Below, in pieces: positions 18,296 through 27,620 of a stretch of DNA of 40,247 nt. The translations under genes were made by a program, and so were the position numbers. The number at the start of each line of letters is the position of its first letter. Positions within the stretch are counted from its first letter, which is position 1. A model generated the notes under the pieces. That model was not told the origin of the DNA. It worked only from the letters and a program-made list of their open reading frames with translations, and ran no database searches. This DNA is from Propionibacteriaceae bacterium (GTDB taxonomy: Bacteria; Actinomycetota; Actinomycetes; Propionibacteriales; Propionibacteriaceae): contig JAISTC010000021.1 of the NCBI GenBank assembly GCA_031272805.1, positions 1-40,247 on the forward strand, in the 5' to 3' direction.

Positions 18296-19240
18296 GTGAA
18301 CGAGCACGCGGTCGGACGGGTGGTGCCCGCCCTGGATCTGGGCGGCACGTATGCCAAAGGGGCGGTCATCGACGCGGGCGACGGCACGGCGCTCTGGGAG
18401 ACCCGCTGGGACGTGCCGCGCGGGCTGACCGCGGACGGGCTGGTCGAACAGGTCGCCACGTGGTGCGAGCACCTCCTCGGCCAGGCCGCCCGGCGGCTCG
18501 GCCACCCGGCCGACTGCCTCGGCGTCGCCGTCCCGGGCATCGTCGACGACGCGACCGGCACGGCCGGCTTCTCTGCCAACCTCGGCTGGCGCAACCAACC
18601 GCTCCGCGCCCGCCTGGCCGAACGCCTTGACTTCCCCGTCACCCTCTGCCACGACGTCACGGCTGCCGGAGTCGGCGAAGCCGCGTTCGGCGCCGGCCGG
18701 GCCGCCCACACCGTCCTCACCGTCGTCGCCGGCACGGGCATCGGCGGCGTCCTCACGATCGGCGGCCAGCCCTACCGGGGTGCCCACCACGGGGCCGTCG
18801 AACTCGGCCACCTCCCCGTCGCCGATCTCACCGGCCTCTGCGGCTGCGGCGGCCGCGGCCACCTGGAGACAGTCGCCGCCGGCCCCGCCATCGTCCGCCG
18901 TTACAACGCGGCCACGCCCGCCGCCCCCGCCGCCGACGTCCCCGAAGTCCTCGCCCGGGCCGCCGCCGGCGACGCCACAGCGGCCGCGTTTTGGGACGAG
19001 GCGGTCGCCGCGTTCGGCCGCGCCGTCGCCCAAGCCGTCATCCTCCTCGACCCCGAAGTCGTCGTCCTGGCCGGCGGCCTCTCCCGCTCCGGCGCCGCCC
19101 TCCGCGCCCCCGTCGCCGCGAGCCTGGCTTCCACCCTGACCTTCCACGAACCGCCCCCCGTCCTGACCAGCCTCCTCGGCGACCGGGCCGGCGTCATCGG
19201 CACCGCCCTGACCGCCGTCCGCGAAAGGACCCACGGATGA
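18296..19240 (+). CDS. ROK-family sugar kinase
   Basis: ALDLGGTYAKGAVID; VVAGTGIGGVL; GLCGCGGRGHLE zinc motif. GTG start. Confidence 0.88.
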   Translation: MNEHAVGRVVPALDLGGTYAKGAVIDAGDGTALWETRWDVPRGLTADGLVEQVATWCEHLLGQAARRLGHPADCLGVAVPGIVDDATGTAGFSANLGWRNQPLRARLAERLDFPVTLCHDVTAAGVGEAAFGAGRAAHTVLTVVAGTGIGGVLTIGGQPYRGAHHGAVELGHLPVADLTGLCGCGGRGHLETVAAGPAIVRRYNAATPAAPAADVPEVLARAAAGDATAAAFWDEAVAAFGRAVAQAVILLDPEVVVLAGGLSRSGAALRAPVAASLASTLTFHEPPPVLTSLLGDRAGVIGTALTAVRERTHG

Positions 19241-20118
19241 GTCACGTGCTCGCAGAGATCGCCTCCCAGCCCGCCTGCTGGCGGTTGGCCACCTCGGCTG
19301 TCCCCAAGGCCGCCGCCGCGCTCCCCACCCCGGGCGAGCGCGTCGCGGTCATCGGCTGCGGCACGTCCTGGTTCATGGCGATGGCCTACGCGGGCCTGCG
19401 CGAGGCGGCCGGCCTCGGCTGGACCGACGCGTTCACAGCCTCGGAGTTCCTGCCCTCCCGCCGCTACGACCGCGTCATCGGTATCTCCCGCTCTGGCACG
19501 ACGACGGAAGTCGTCCGCGCCCTCGCCACCGTCGCGCCGGGTACGCGGACCACGGCCCTCGTCGGCTCCCTCGCCACGCCCGTGGCCGGCGCCGCCGACG
19601 CCACGGTCGACCTGTCGTTCGCCGACGAGCGTTCGGTAGTCCAAACCCGGTTCGCCACGTCGGTCCTGGCGTTCCTCCGCGCCGGGCTGGGCGAAGACCT
19701 GACCCCCGCCATCGCCGACGCCGAGGAGGCCGTGACCGCCGCTCTGCCCCGCCGCTGGGCCGACGCCGACCAGGTCGCCTACGTCGGCCAGGGCTGGACC
19801 GTCGGGCTGGCCCAGGAGGCGGCGCTCAAGCTGCGTGAGGCGTCCCAGGGCTGGGGCGAGGCCTACCCGGCGATGGACTACCGCCACGGGCCGATCGCCA
19901 TCGCCCAGCCGGGCCGGATCGTCTGGGCGTTCGGGCCCGTGCCCCAGGGGCTGGCCGACGAGGTCGCGGCGACAGGCGCGGAATTCGTCTGGTCCCCGGC
20001 CGACCCGATGGCCGACCTCATCCGGGCCCAGCGCCTGGCCGTCGCCCGGGCTCAAGCCCTGGGCCTAGATCCTGACCACCCGCGCAACCTGACCCGCTCC
20101 GTGGTCCTGGCCGGCTAG
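19237..20118 (+). CDS. SIS-domain sugar isomerase/deglycase (GlmS-isomerase/AgaS-like)
   Basis: VIGCGTSWFMA, GISRSGTTTEVVRAL, LKLREASQGWGEAYPAMDYRHGP. ATGA overlap with the ROK gene. Confidence 0.85.
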   Translation: MSHVLAEIASQPACWRLATSAVPKAAAALPTPGERVAVIGCGTSWFMAMAYAGLREAAGLGWTDAFTASEFLPSRRYDRVIGISRSGTTTEVVRALATVAPGTRTTALVGSLATPVAGAADATVDLSFADERSVVQTRFATSVLAFLRAGLGEDLTPAIADAEEAVTAALPRRWADADQVAYVGQGWTVGLAQEAALKLREASQGWGEAYPAMDYRHGPIAIAQPGRIVWAFGPVPQGLADEVAATGAEFVWSPADPMADLIRAQRLAVARAQALGLDPDHPRNLTRSVVLAG

Positions 20119-20293
20119 GCCCCGGCCGCCCAAGAGCGCTGGCTATCCTCCGTTCGGGAGCCGAACCTGTTCCGAGAGACCGCGCACCAGGACGTTAGCC
20201 AGGCGAGCTCCCTCCGAAGCGTGATTGCCCATCACGCCCGATGCCATCCGATACCGATACGGCCTCGGCCCGGGCGGACCGTAGAGTGTCCGT

Positions 20294-20638
20294 GTGCTGG
20301 TCTTCATCGACGATGCGGGGGATCCCGGGTTCAAGTTCGCGCGTGGGTCCAGCCGCTTCTTCGTGGTTGCCTACGTCGTGTTCGATGATCGGACCGACGC
20401 CGAGGACGCCTGTCGCCGCATGCAGGAACGAGCCCAGCCCAACCGCCGGGCCGTGAACCAGCACAACCGAAAGATCGCTGGCTTCGACTACGCGGACTCC
20501 GCTGGCAACGATCTGATCCAATTGGCCGACATGGTCGCCGGGGCAATCTACCGCTCCTACCAGATCGACAAGACGGATTGCGCCACATATCGGAGCGTCC
20601 TGCGACCGCGCATCGACGACGTCTGGGATTTCGGGTAA
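20294..20638 (+). pseudogene. DUF3800 protein, apparently internally deleted (114 aa)
   Basis: N-terminal VLVFIDDAGDPGFKFARGSSRFFVVAYVVFDD and C-terminal LIQLADMVAGAIYRSYQIDK...IDDVWDF termini of DUF3800 joined without most of the middle. Confidence 0.6.
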
Positions 20639-20774
20639 GGGAAACCGGCCCTAGCCAACCTGTCGCTGGCAAGTACACCATACGGTGCCGGTTCGGGCCG
20701 GTCTCTTGCTGAGTTCAGCGTACCAGGGGGTTGGAACCCATCCAAGCGAATGGGGAACTGTTCCCTGACAAGCC

Positions 20775-21422
20775 CTAGTCCGCTGCGGCGGTCATGCGCT
20801 GGCCTGTCAGCTCGTAGAGCGCTGCGCCGGCGAACCAGTTGCGCCAGGCAGCCGGGAAGGCCGACCGGTGGCCGGCCGTGTTCAAGGGCAGGCAGCGCTG
20901 GACGGTCAAGCCCAGTTCCGCGAACAGCGCCTCCAGGTCCGTCAGGGAGCCGAAGTGGACGTTGGGCGAGTCGTACCAGGCGTAGGGCAGGTCCTTCGAG
21001 CGCGGGGCGTGGCCCGAGAGGAGCCCGAGTCGGTTGCGCCAGTACGCGAAGTTCGGCATCGACACGATGATCGTCGGCGCGATCCGCGCCATCTCCAGCA
21101 GGACCTCCTTGGGCCGTCGCACCGCCTGCAGCGTGCGTGACAGGACGACGACGTCGTAGGCCCGGTCGTCGAAGTTGTTGAGCTGGTAGTCGATGTCCAG
21201 CTCGATGACCGGCACTCCCCGCTGGATCGCCGTCAGGACCGACTCGTCGTCGATCTCGACGCCCTGGATCGTGCAGCCGCGCTCGGCCTGGAGGTGGCGC
21301 AGCAGGGAGCCGTGGCCGCAGCCGAGGTCGAGGACGCGCGACCCGACCGGGATCAGCGAGCTCAGCAGTTGCAGGTCACGCCGCAGCCGGTCGGGGCGGC
21401 TGGGTTGCGTCACGCTCGTCAT
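20775..21422 (-). CDS. metW: Methionine biosynthesis protein MetW
   Basis: SRVLDLGCGHGSLLRHL; SMPNFAYWRNRLGLLSGHAPRSKDLPYAWYDSPNVH. Overlaps metX by ATGA. Confidence 0.92.
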   Translation of the reverse strand: MTSVTQPSRPDRLRRDLQLLSSLIPVGSRVLDLGCGHGSLLRHLQAERGCTIQGVEIDDESVLTAIQRGVPVIELDIDYQLNNFDDRAYDVVVLSRTLQAVRRPKEVLLEMARIAPTIIVSMPNFAYWRNRLGLLSGHAPRSKDLPYAWYDSPNVHFGSLTDLEALFAELGLTVQRCLPLNTAGHRSAFPAAWRNWFAGAALYELTGQRMTAAAD

Positions 21423-22579
21423 CGCCGCTCCCCCTCTCTGACGGCCAGGCCGCGGTCGAGGAAGGCCCGGATCGTGTCGTGGTAGCGCGGGATCGGCATG
21501 AGGAAGGAGTCGTGGCCCTGGCTCGACGGGATCGACCGGTACGTCACGGGCACGCCGGCCCCGTGCAACCGCGCCACCAGGCGCAGGGAGTGGGTGGCGT
21601 CGAAACGCCAGTCCGTCGTGAAGGAGCAGGCCAGGACATTCGGCCGGACCTCGGCGATGGCCGCCGTCGCGCCCGGCCGGGCGAACGGGTCGAAGTAGTC
21701 CATGACCCGGCTGAGATACAGGTAGCTGAGCGCGTCGAAGCGGTCGAGGAAGACCTCGGCCTGGTGGTGGAGGTAGCTCTCGACGGCGAAGTCGACGCCG
21801 AAGCCGGGGGCGAGCCCGTCGAACTGCGGCTCGCGGCCGAACTTGGCGGACAGCGCCTCGCCCGAGAGGTACGTGATGTGCGCCATCATGCGGGCGATCG
21901 AGAGCCCCATGTCGGGCGAGGTCCCGGCCTCGGCGTAGTGGCCGCCGCGGAAGCCCGGGTCGCGCATGATGGCCTCGCGGGCGACGGCGGAGAAGGCGAT
22001 GTTCTCGGCCGTCAGCCGGCTCGACGCCGCCACGATGACGGCGTTGGCCAGGTCCGCCGGGAAGCGCAGCGCCCACTCCAGGACCTGCATCCCGCCGAGC
22101 GACCCGCCGACGACGGCGAGCAGCCGGTCGATCCCGAGGTGGGCCGTCAGCGCCCGGTGGACCGTGACGAAGTCCGCCATGTCGAGGATCGGGAAGTCGA
22201 GCCCGTAGACCGCCCCGGTCGCCGGGTTGACCGAGCCCGGCCCGGTCGTGCCCTGGCAGCCGCCCAGGAGGTTGGGGCAGATGACGAAGAACTTCGTCGT
22301 GTCGACGGGTTTGCCCGGGCCGATCAGGTTGTCCCACCACCCCGGCTTGTCCGAGCCCTCCCGGAAACCGGCCGCGTGGGCGTCGCCGGTCAGCGCGTGG
22401 CAGATGAAGACCGCGTTGTCCTTCTCCGGGGTCAGCCTGCCGTAGGTCTCGTAGACGACCTCGACGTGGTCGAGCCGGCCGCCGCGGGCCAGGGTCAGGG
22501 GGTGGTCGGGGGTGAAAAGCCTCACGTTCTGCGGCGCGACAAGGCCGACGGACGTCGGATCGGGGACCGGGGCTGGCAC
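21419..22579 (-). CDS. metX: Homoserine O-acyltransferase MetX
   Basis: FICHALTGDAHAAG, VGGSLGGMQVLEWA, SIPSSQGHDSFL. GTG start. Confidence 0.95.
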   Translation of the reverse strand: MPAPVPDPTSVGLVAPQNVRLFTPDHPLTLARGGRLDHVEVVYETYGRLTPEKDNAVFICHALTGDAHAAGFREGSDKPGWWDNLIGPGKPVDTTKFFVICPNLLGGCQGTTGPGSVNPATGAVYGLDFPILDMADFVTVHRALTAHLGIDRLLAVVGGSLGGMQVLEWALRFPADLANAVIVAASSRLTAENIAFSAVAREAIMRDPGFRGGHYAEAGTSPDMGLSIARMMAHITYLSGEALSAKFGREPQFDGLAPGFGVDFAVESYLHHQAEVFLDRFDALSYLYLSRVMDYFDPFARPGATAAIAEVRPNVLACSFTTDWRFDATHSLRLVARLHGAGVPVTYRSIPSSQGHDSFLMPIPRYHDTIRAFLDRGLAVREGERR

Positions 22580-22611
22580 CCTGGCATTCTAGGCCCCGGT
22601 AAGGTGAAGGC

Positions 22612-22734
22612 ATGACCTACCAGGGGCGGGACGGCGACACCCGGCTGGGACGGCGCCTGACGGCGCTGGCCCTGTCGGCCTTCGGCGCCTCCGTCGCGTT
22701 CCTGCTGGCCGCCCTCCTCGTCGCGTCGAAATGA
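22612..22734 (+). CDS. Putative 40-aa small membrane protein (absent from the supplied ORF track)
   Basis: MTYQGRDGDTRLGRRLTALALSAFGASVAFLLAALLVASK*. TAAGGT-N6-ATG upstream; ATGA overlap with the next ORF. Confidence 0.5.
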   Translation: MTYQGRDGDTRLGRRLTALALSAFGASVAFLLAALLVASK

Positions 22735-23165
22735 GCATCGTGAAGAAGTCCCCCCGGCGTCTCGTCGCCGTCATCGCCGTCGTGGCCGCCCTGGCCGTCG
22801 TGGCCGCCGTCATCGCCGCCCTGGCCCTGCGGGGCGAGAATCCGGACGGCCGGACCTGGTACCTGAGCTCGTGGTCGATCGGGCGTGACATCCCGCCCCA
22901 GGAGGTCGTGTCGCTCTACATGTCCGACGGCGGCTACGGCGTCTACGCCAACGGCGCCCAGTTCTCGGGGAGCGTGACCCGGGACGGCGCGTCGATCAGC
23001 TTCGACCTCCCCGCCGCCATCACGACGGCCGAGGAAACCACCCCCGTCATGACCCTGTTCTGGGAGGCGCTGCCGGAGATCGACCACTGGGAGCTGGCGG
23101 ACACGACGCTGACGCTGACCGGCGGCGGCCAGACCTTGACCTTCGAGGAAGCCCCCAAACCCTGA
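22731..23165 (+). CDS. Membrane-anchored protein of unknown function
   Basis: N-terminal TM (LVAVIAVVAALAVVAAVIAALAL) plus extracytoplasmic beta-type domain. Confidence 0.6.
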   Translation: MSIVKKSPRRLVAVIAVVAALAVVAAVIAALALRGENPDGRTWYLSSWSIGRDIPPQEVVSLYMSDGGYGVYANGAQFSGSVTRDGASISFDLPAAITTAEETTPVMTLFWEALPEIDHWELADTTLTLTGGGQTLTFEEAPKP

Positions 23166-23270
23166 GGCGTGGGAGCAGACGGTGCTCCCCCGGTTGGCCT
23201 GTTCGGGCTAGAGTAACCGCGTTGGCGAACTGCCGGCTCAGCCTTCCCCCGGACTGAAAGGGATCTCCGT

Positions 23271-26200
23271 ATGAGCGTGGACACCGGATGGGCCCTCGGA
23301 CTCGACGTCGGGTCGACGACCCTGAAAGCGGTGGTCCTCGACGGCGACGCCGTCCTCTGCGAGGAGTACCGCCGCCACAACGCGGATGTCCAGGCCGAGC
23401 TGACCAAGCTCGTCCACGAACTGGCCAAGCGCTTCCCCGACGCCTACGTCCGCCCCGCCATCACGGGGTCCGGCGGCCTCGGCATCGCCCGCGCCCTCGA
23501 CGTCGAGTTCGTCCAGGAGGTCATCGCCGGGACGAAGGCCGTCCAGCGCTACGAGCCGGACGCGGACGTCGTCATCGAGCTGGGCGGCGAGGACGCCAAG
23601 ATCACGTACCTGAAGCCGATCCCGGAACAGCGGATGAACGGGACCTGCGCGGGCGGCACGGGCGCGTTCATCGACCAGATGGCCACGCTGTTGCGGACCG
23701 ACGCGGCCGGCCTCGACGCGCTCGCGGCGGGCCACCTCCACCTGTACCCGATCGCGTCGCGCTGCGGCGTCTTCGCCAAGTCGGACCTCCAGCCGCTGAT
23801 CAACGACGGCGCCCGCCACGAGGACCTGGCCGCGTCGATCTTCCAGGCCGTCGCCACGCAGACCATCTCCGGCCTGGCGCAGGGCCGGCCGGTCCGCGGC
23901 CACGTCGTCTTCCTCGGCGGCCCGCTGTACTTCCTGCCGCAGCTCCGCGTCGCGTTCGAGCGGACGCTGCAGCACCAGGCGACCGGTTTCACCTGCCCCG
24001 ACCGGGCCCAGCTCTACGTCGCCCTCGGCGCCGCCCTGGCCGCCTCGGGCGAGCCCGTCCGCCTGGCCGAGCTGGCCGACCGGCTGCTCGAGCGCCGCCA
24101 CCTGGTGCCGACGTCGGGCCGCATGGCCCGGCTGTTCCGCGACGCGGCCGACCGGGCGGAGTTCGACGCCCGCCACTCGGCCCACGTCATCCCGCGCGGC
24201 GACCTGGCCGCCACCCGGGGCGCGACCTTCCTCGGCGTCGACGCCGGCTCGACCACGATCAAGGCCGTCCTGATCGATGAACAGGAGCGGATCCTCTGGA
24301 GCTGGTACGGCTCGAACGAGGGCGACCCGGTCAAGGCGGCGATCCGGATCGTGACGGAGTGCCGTCACGCGCTCCCGGGCCCCGCGGTGATCGCGCGGAG
24401 CTGCGTCACGGGCTACGGCGAGGGCCTGATCAAGGCCGCGCTCCACATCGACGAGGGCGAGGTCGAGACCATCGCCCACTTCCGCGCGGCCGACAAGATC
24501 GCCCCCGGCGTGACGTCGGTCATCGACATCGGCGGCCAGGACATGAAGTACCTCCGCATCCACGACGGCGTCATCGACTCCATCGCGGTCAACGAGGCCT
24601 GCTCGTCCGGCTGCGGCTCCTTCCTCCAGACGTTCGCCGAATCCCTCGGGCTTACGATCGAGGAGTTCACCGCCGCCGCGCTCGACGCCGCCGCGCCGGT
24701 CGACCTCGGCTCGCGCTGCACGGTCTTCATGAACTCGTCGGTCAAGCAGTCGCAGAAGGAGGGCGCGACCGTCGGCGACATCGCGGCGGGCCTCTCCTAC
24801 GCGGTCATCCGCAACGCGCTCTACAAGGTCATCAAGCTGCGCGAGCCCGGCCAACTGGGCGAGAAGGTCGTCGTCCAGGGCGGAACCTTCCTCAACGACG
24901 GCGTGCTGCGCGCGTTCGAGCTGCTGACCGGCCGGGAGGTCGTCCGCCCCGACATCGCCGGGCTGATGGGCGCGTACGGGGCGGCGCTGACGGCCCGCGC
25001 CCGCTTCATCCCGGGCCTGCCGGGGCAGTTGCTGTCGGTCCCGAAGCTCAACCAGATCACGGTCCAGACGGAGATGGCCCAGTGCCCGCTCTGCCAGAAC
25101 CACTGCCAGTGCACGATCTCGGTCTTCGGCAACGGCGAGCGCCACGTCTCGGGCAACCGCTGCGAGCGCGGCGCCGACCCGACGAAGGCCAAGTCGAGCC
25201 TCCCCAACCTGTTCGACTTCACGTACAAGCGGCTGTTCGGCTACCGGCGGCTGACGGCCAAGGAGGGCTGGCGGGGCGACATCGGCATCCCGCGGGCGCT
25301 CAACATGTACGAGAACTACCCCTTCTGGTTCACGGTCCTGTCCGCCCTTAAGTTCCGCGTCGTCCTGTCGCCGCGCAGCTCGCACGACCTGTTCGAGAAG
25401 GGCATGGACTCGATCGCGTCGGAGAACGTCTGCTACCCGGCCAAGCTCGTCCACGGCCACATCGAGGCCCTCCTCGACAAGGGCGTGACGACGATCTTCT
25501 ACCCGGCCGTGCAGTACGAGCAGAAGCTCATCCAGGGCTCGGACAAGAACTACAACTGCCCCGTCGTGGCCAGCTACCCCCAGGTCATCCAGAACAACCT
25601 GGAGCGTCTGCGCGAGCCCGGCCCCCGCTTCCTCAACCCCTACCTCAACCTGGCCAACCCGGAGAAGCTGACCGACCGGCTGGTCGAGATTTTCGCGGAG
25701 TGGGGCGTCACGCGGGCCGAGGCCGAGGCGGCCGTCGCGGCCGGGTACGCGGAGGACCGCCAGGCGCGGGCCGACATCCGCGCCGAGGGCGCCCGGGCCC
25801 GGGAGTACTGCCGGGAGCACGGCGTCCGCGGCATCGTCCTGGCCGGCCGGCCATACCACCTGGACCCCGAGGTCAACCACGGCATCCCGGAGCTGATCAA
25901 CAGCCTCGGCATGGCCGTGTTCACGGAGGACTCGGTCATCGCGGACACGGCCGACGGCGGCGCGTCGCCGCTGGAGCGGCCGCTGCGCGTCCGCGACCAG
26001 TGGGCCTACCACACGCGGCTCTACGAAGCCGCGGCGGTCGTGACATCGGACCCGACGCTGGAATTGGTCCAGCTCAACTCGTTCGGCTGCGGCCTCGACG
26101 CCATCACGTCGGAGCAGGTGGCGGAGATCCTCGAGGCCAAGAACCGGGTCTACACGCTGCTCAAGATCGACGAGGTGTCGTCGCTCGGCGCGGCCCGCAT

Positions 26201-27620
26201 CCGGCTGCGCTCGCTGGCCGCCGCGGCGACGGAGCGGGCCCAGCGCCAGACGGCCCTCCCGCCCGTCCGGTCCCACGCGCTCAACCGCGTCGTGTTCACG
26301 AAGGCCATGCGGGACCAGGGCTACAAGATCATCGCCCCGCAGATGGCGCCGGTCCAGTTCTCGCTGGTCGAGCCGGTCATCCGCCGGGCCGGCTACAACG
26401 TGTCGATCCTCCGCCACGCCTCCGCCGCCGACGTCGAGGCGGGCCTGACGACGGTCAACAACGACGCCTGCTACCCCGCGGTCATGGTCATCGGCCAGCT
26501 CGTCAACGCGTTCAAGACCGGCGCCGAGAACCCGGACAAGACCGCCGTCATGATCACGCAGACCGGCGGCATGTGCCGGGCCACGAACTACGTCGGGCTG
26601 CTGCGCCGAGCGCTGCGCGACGCCGGCTACCCGCAGGTCCCGGTCATCGCCGTGTCGACATCGGGCATCGAGGAGAACCCGGGCCTCAAGATCACGCTCG
26701 GCATGGCCCACCAGGTCATGCGGGCCCTGGCGGCCGGCGACCTCCTCCAGGACCTGTTGCTGCGCGTCCGGCCCTACGAGGCGGTCCCCGGCTCCGCGCA
26801 GGCGCTCTACGAGCGCTGGGACCGGATCGGCCGGGAGTTCTTCGAAACCGGTCAGTCGGCCACGCTCGGCCGCCGCCTGACGTACAAGAAGCTGGTCCAG
26901 GCGATGGTCGACGAGTTCGACCGCTTCCGGTTGACGGACGCGCCGCGCCGGCCGCGGGTCGGCGTCGTCGGCGAGATCCTCGTCAAGTTCCAGCCCGACG
27001 CCAACAACAACGTCATCGACGTCATCGAGTCGGAGGGCTGCGAGGCGGCCCTGCCGGGGCTGTTCGAGTTCATGGTCAACGGCCTGTACCAGCTCGAGTG
27101 GAACATCGCCAACCTCGGCATCGACGAGAAGGGCGCGGCCCTCAAGAAGCTGCTCCGCCGCTGGGTCGGGACCTACCGGGCGCCCGTCATCCGGGCGCTG
27201 CAGCGGGCCAACGCCCGTCACGCGGAACCCAAGTTCTCGCTGCCCGGCGACCTGGGCGTGATGGCGGAGCGGGCGCAGACCGTGACGTCGCTCGGCAACC
27301 AGGCGGGCGAGGGCTGGCTGCTGACGGCCGAGGTCCTGGAGTTGATCCACGACGGCGTGCCGAACGTCATCTGCGTCCAGCCGTTCGCGTGCCTGCCGAA
27401 CCACGTCGTCGGCAAGGGCATGTTCAAGGAGATCCGGCGGCAATACCCGGGCGCGAACCTCGTCACGATCGACTACGACCCCGGCGCGTCCGAGGTCAAC
27501 CAGCTCAACCGCATCAAGCTCATGATCGCCACGGCCCACCTGGCCCGCGAGGCCGGGACCGACGAGTTCCCCGAACTGGCCCACGAGCTGGAGCTGGCCG
27601 GCGAGGCGGCGGCGCGATGA
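23271..27620 (+). CDS. Giant acyl-CoA dehydratase activase-type protein (two BadF/HgdC ASKHA domains + DUF2229-type dehydratase-like region)
   Basis: GLDVGSTTLKAVVL and FLGVDAGSTTIKAVLI; TCAGGTGAFIDQMA and CSSGCGSFLQTFAE; SRCGVFAKSD and SRCTVFMNSS; downstream Cys-rich CPLCQNHCQC. Confidence 0.88.
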   Translation: MSVDTGWALGLDVGSTTLKAVVLDGDAVLCEEYRRHNADVQAELTKLVHELAKRFPDAYVRPAITGSGGLGIARALDVEFVQEVIAGTKAVQRYEPDADVVIELGGEDAKITYLKPIPEQRMNGTCAGGTGAFIDQMATLLRTDAAGLDALAAGHLHLYPIASRCGVFAKSDLQPLINDGARHEDLAASIFQAVATQTISGLAQGRPVRGHVVFLGGPLYFLPQLRVAFERTLQHQATGFTCPDRAQLYVALGAALAASGEPVRLAELADRLLERRHLVPTSGRMARLFRDAADRAEFDARHSAHVIPRGDLAATRGATFLGVDAGSTTIKAVLIDEQERILWSWYGSNEGDPVKAAIRIVTECRHALPGPAVIARSCVTGYGEGLIKAALHIDEGEVETIAHFRAADKIAPGVTSVIDIGGQDMKYLRIHDGVIDSIAVNEACSSGCGSFLQTFAESLGLTIEEFTAAALDAAAPVDLGSRCTVFMNSSVKQSQKEGATVGDIAAGLSYAVIRNALYKVIKLREPGQLGEKVVVQGGTFLNDGVLRAFELLTGREVVRPDIAGLMGAYGAALTARARFIPGLPGQLLSVPKLNQITVQTEMAQCPLCQNHCQCTISVFGNGERHVSGNRCERGADPTKAKSSLPNLFDFTYKRLFGYRRLTAKEGWRGDIGIPRALNMYENYPFWFTVLSALKFRVVLSPRSSHDLFEKGMDSIASENVCYPAKLVHGHIEALLDKGVTTIFYPAVQYEQKLIQGSDKNYNCPVVASYPQVIQNNLERLREPGPRFLNPYLNLANPEKLTDRLVEIFAEWGVTRAEAEAAVAAGYAEDRQARADIRAEGARAREYCREHGVRGIVLAGRPYHLDPEVNHGIPELINSLGMAVFTEDSVIADTADGGASPLERPLRVRDQWAYHTRLYEAAAVVTSDPTLELVQLNSFGCGLDAITSEQVAEILEAKNRVYTLLKIDEVSSLGAARIRLRSLAAAATERAQRQTALPPVRSHALNRVVFTKAMRDQGYKIIAPQMAPVQFSLVEPVIRRAGYNVSILRHASAADVEAGLTTVNNDACYPAVMVIGQLVNAFKTGAENPDKTAVMITQTGGMCRATNYVGLLRRALRDAGYPQVPVIAVSTSGIEENPGLKITLGMAHQVMRALAAGDLLQDLLLRVRPYEAVPGSAQALYERWDRIGREFFETGQSATLGRRLTYKKLVQAMVDEFDRFRLTDAPRRPRVGVVGEILVKFQPDANNNVIDVIESEGCEAALPGLFEFMVNGLYQLEWNIANLGIDEKGAALKKLLRRWVGTYRAPVIRALQRANARHAEPKFSLPGDLGVMAERAQTVTSLGNQAGEGWLLTAEVLELIHDGVPNVICVQPFACLPNHVVGKGMFKEIRRQYPGANLVTIDYDPGASEVNQLNRIKLMIATAHLAREAGTDEFPELAHELELAGEAAAR

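Noticed and set aside
20660-20745. Short stem-loops (CCGGTTCGGGCCGG, GGGTTGGAACCC) as an ncRNA
   Set aside because: Such small inverted repeats are expected by chance in GC-rich intergenic DNA. There is no promoter or conserved structure to support an RNA gene.
23238-27584. 1448-aa minus-strand ORF antisense to the activase-type gene
   Set aside because: Mirror-frame artefact of high GC (codon-position bias). The plus strand encodes clear conserved motifs.
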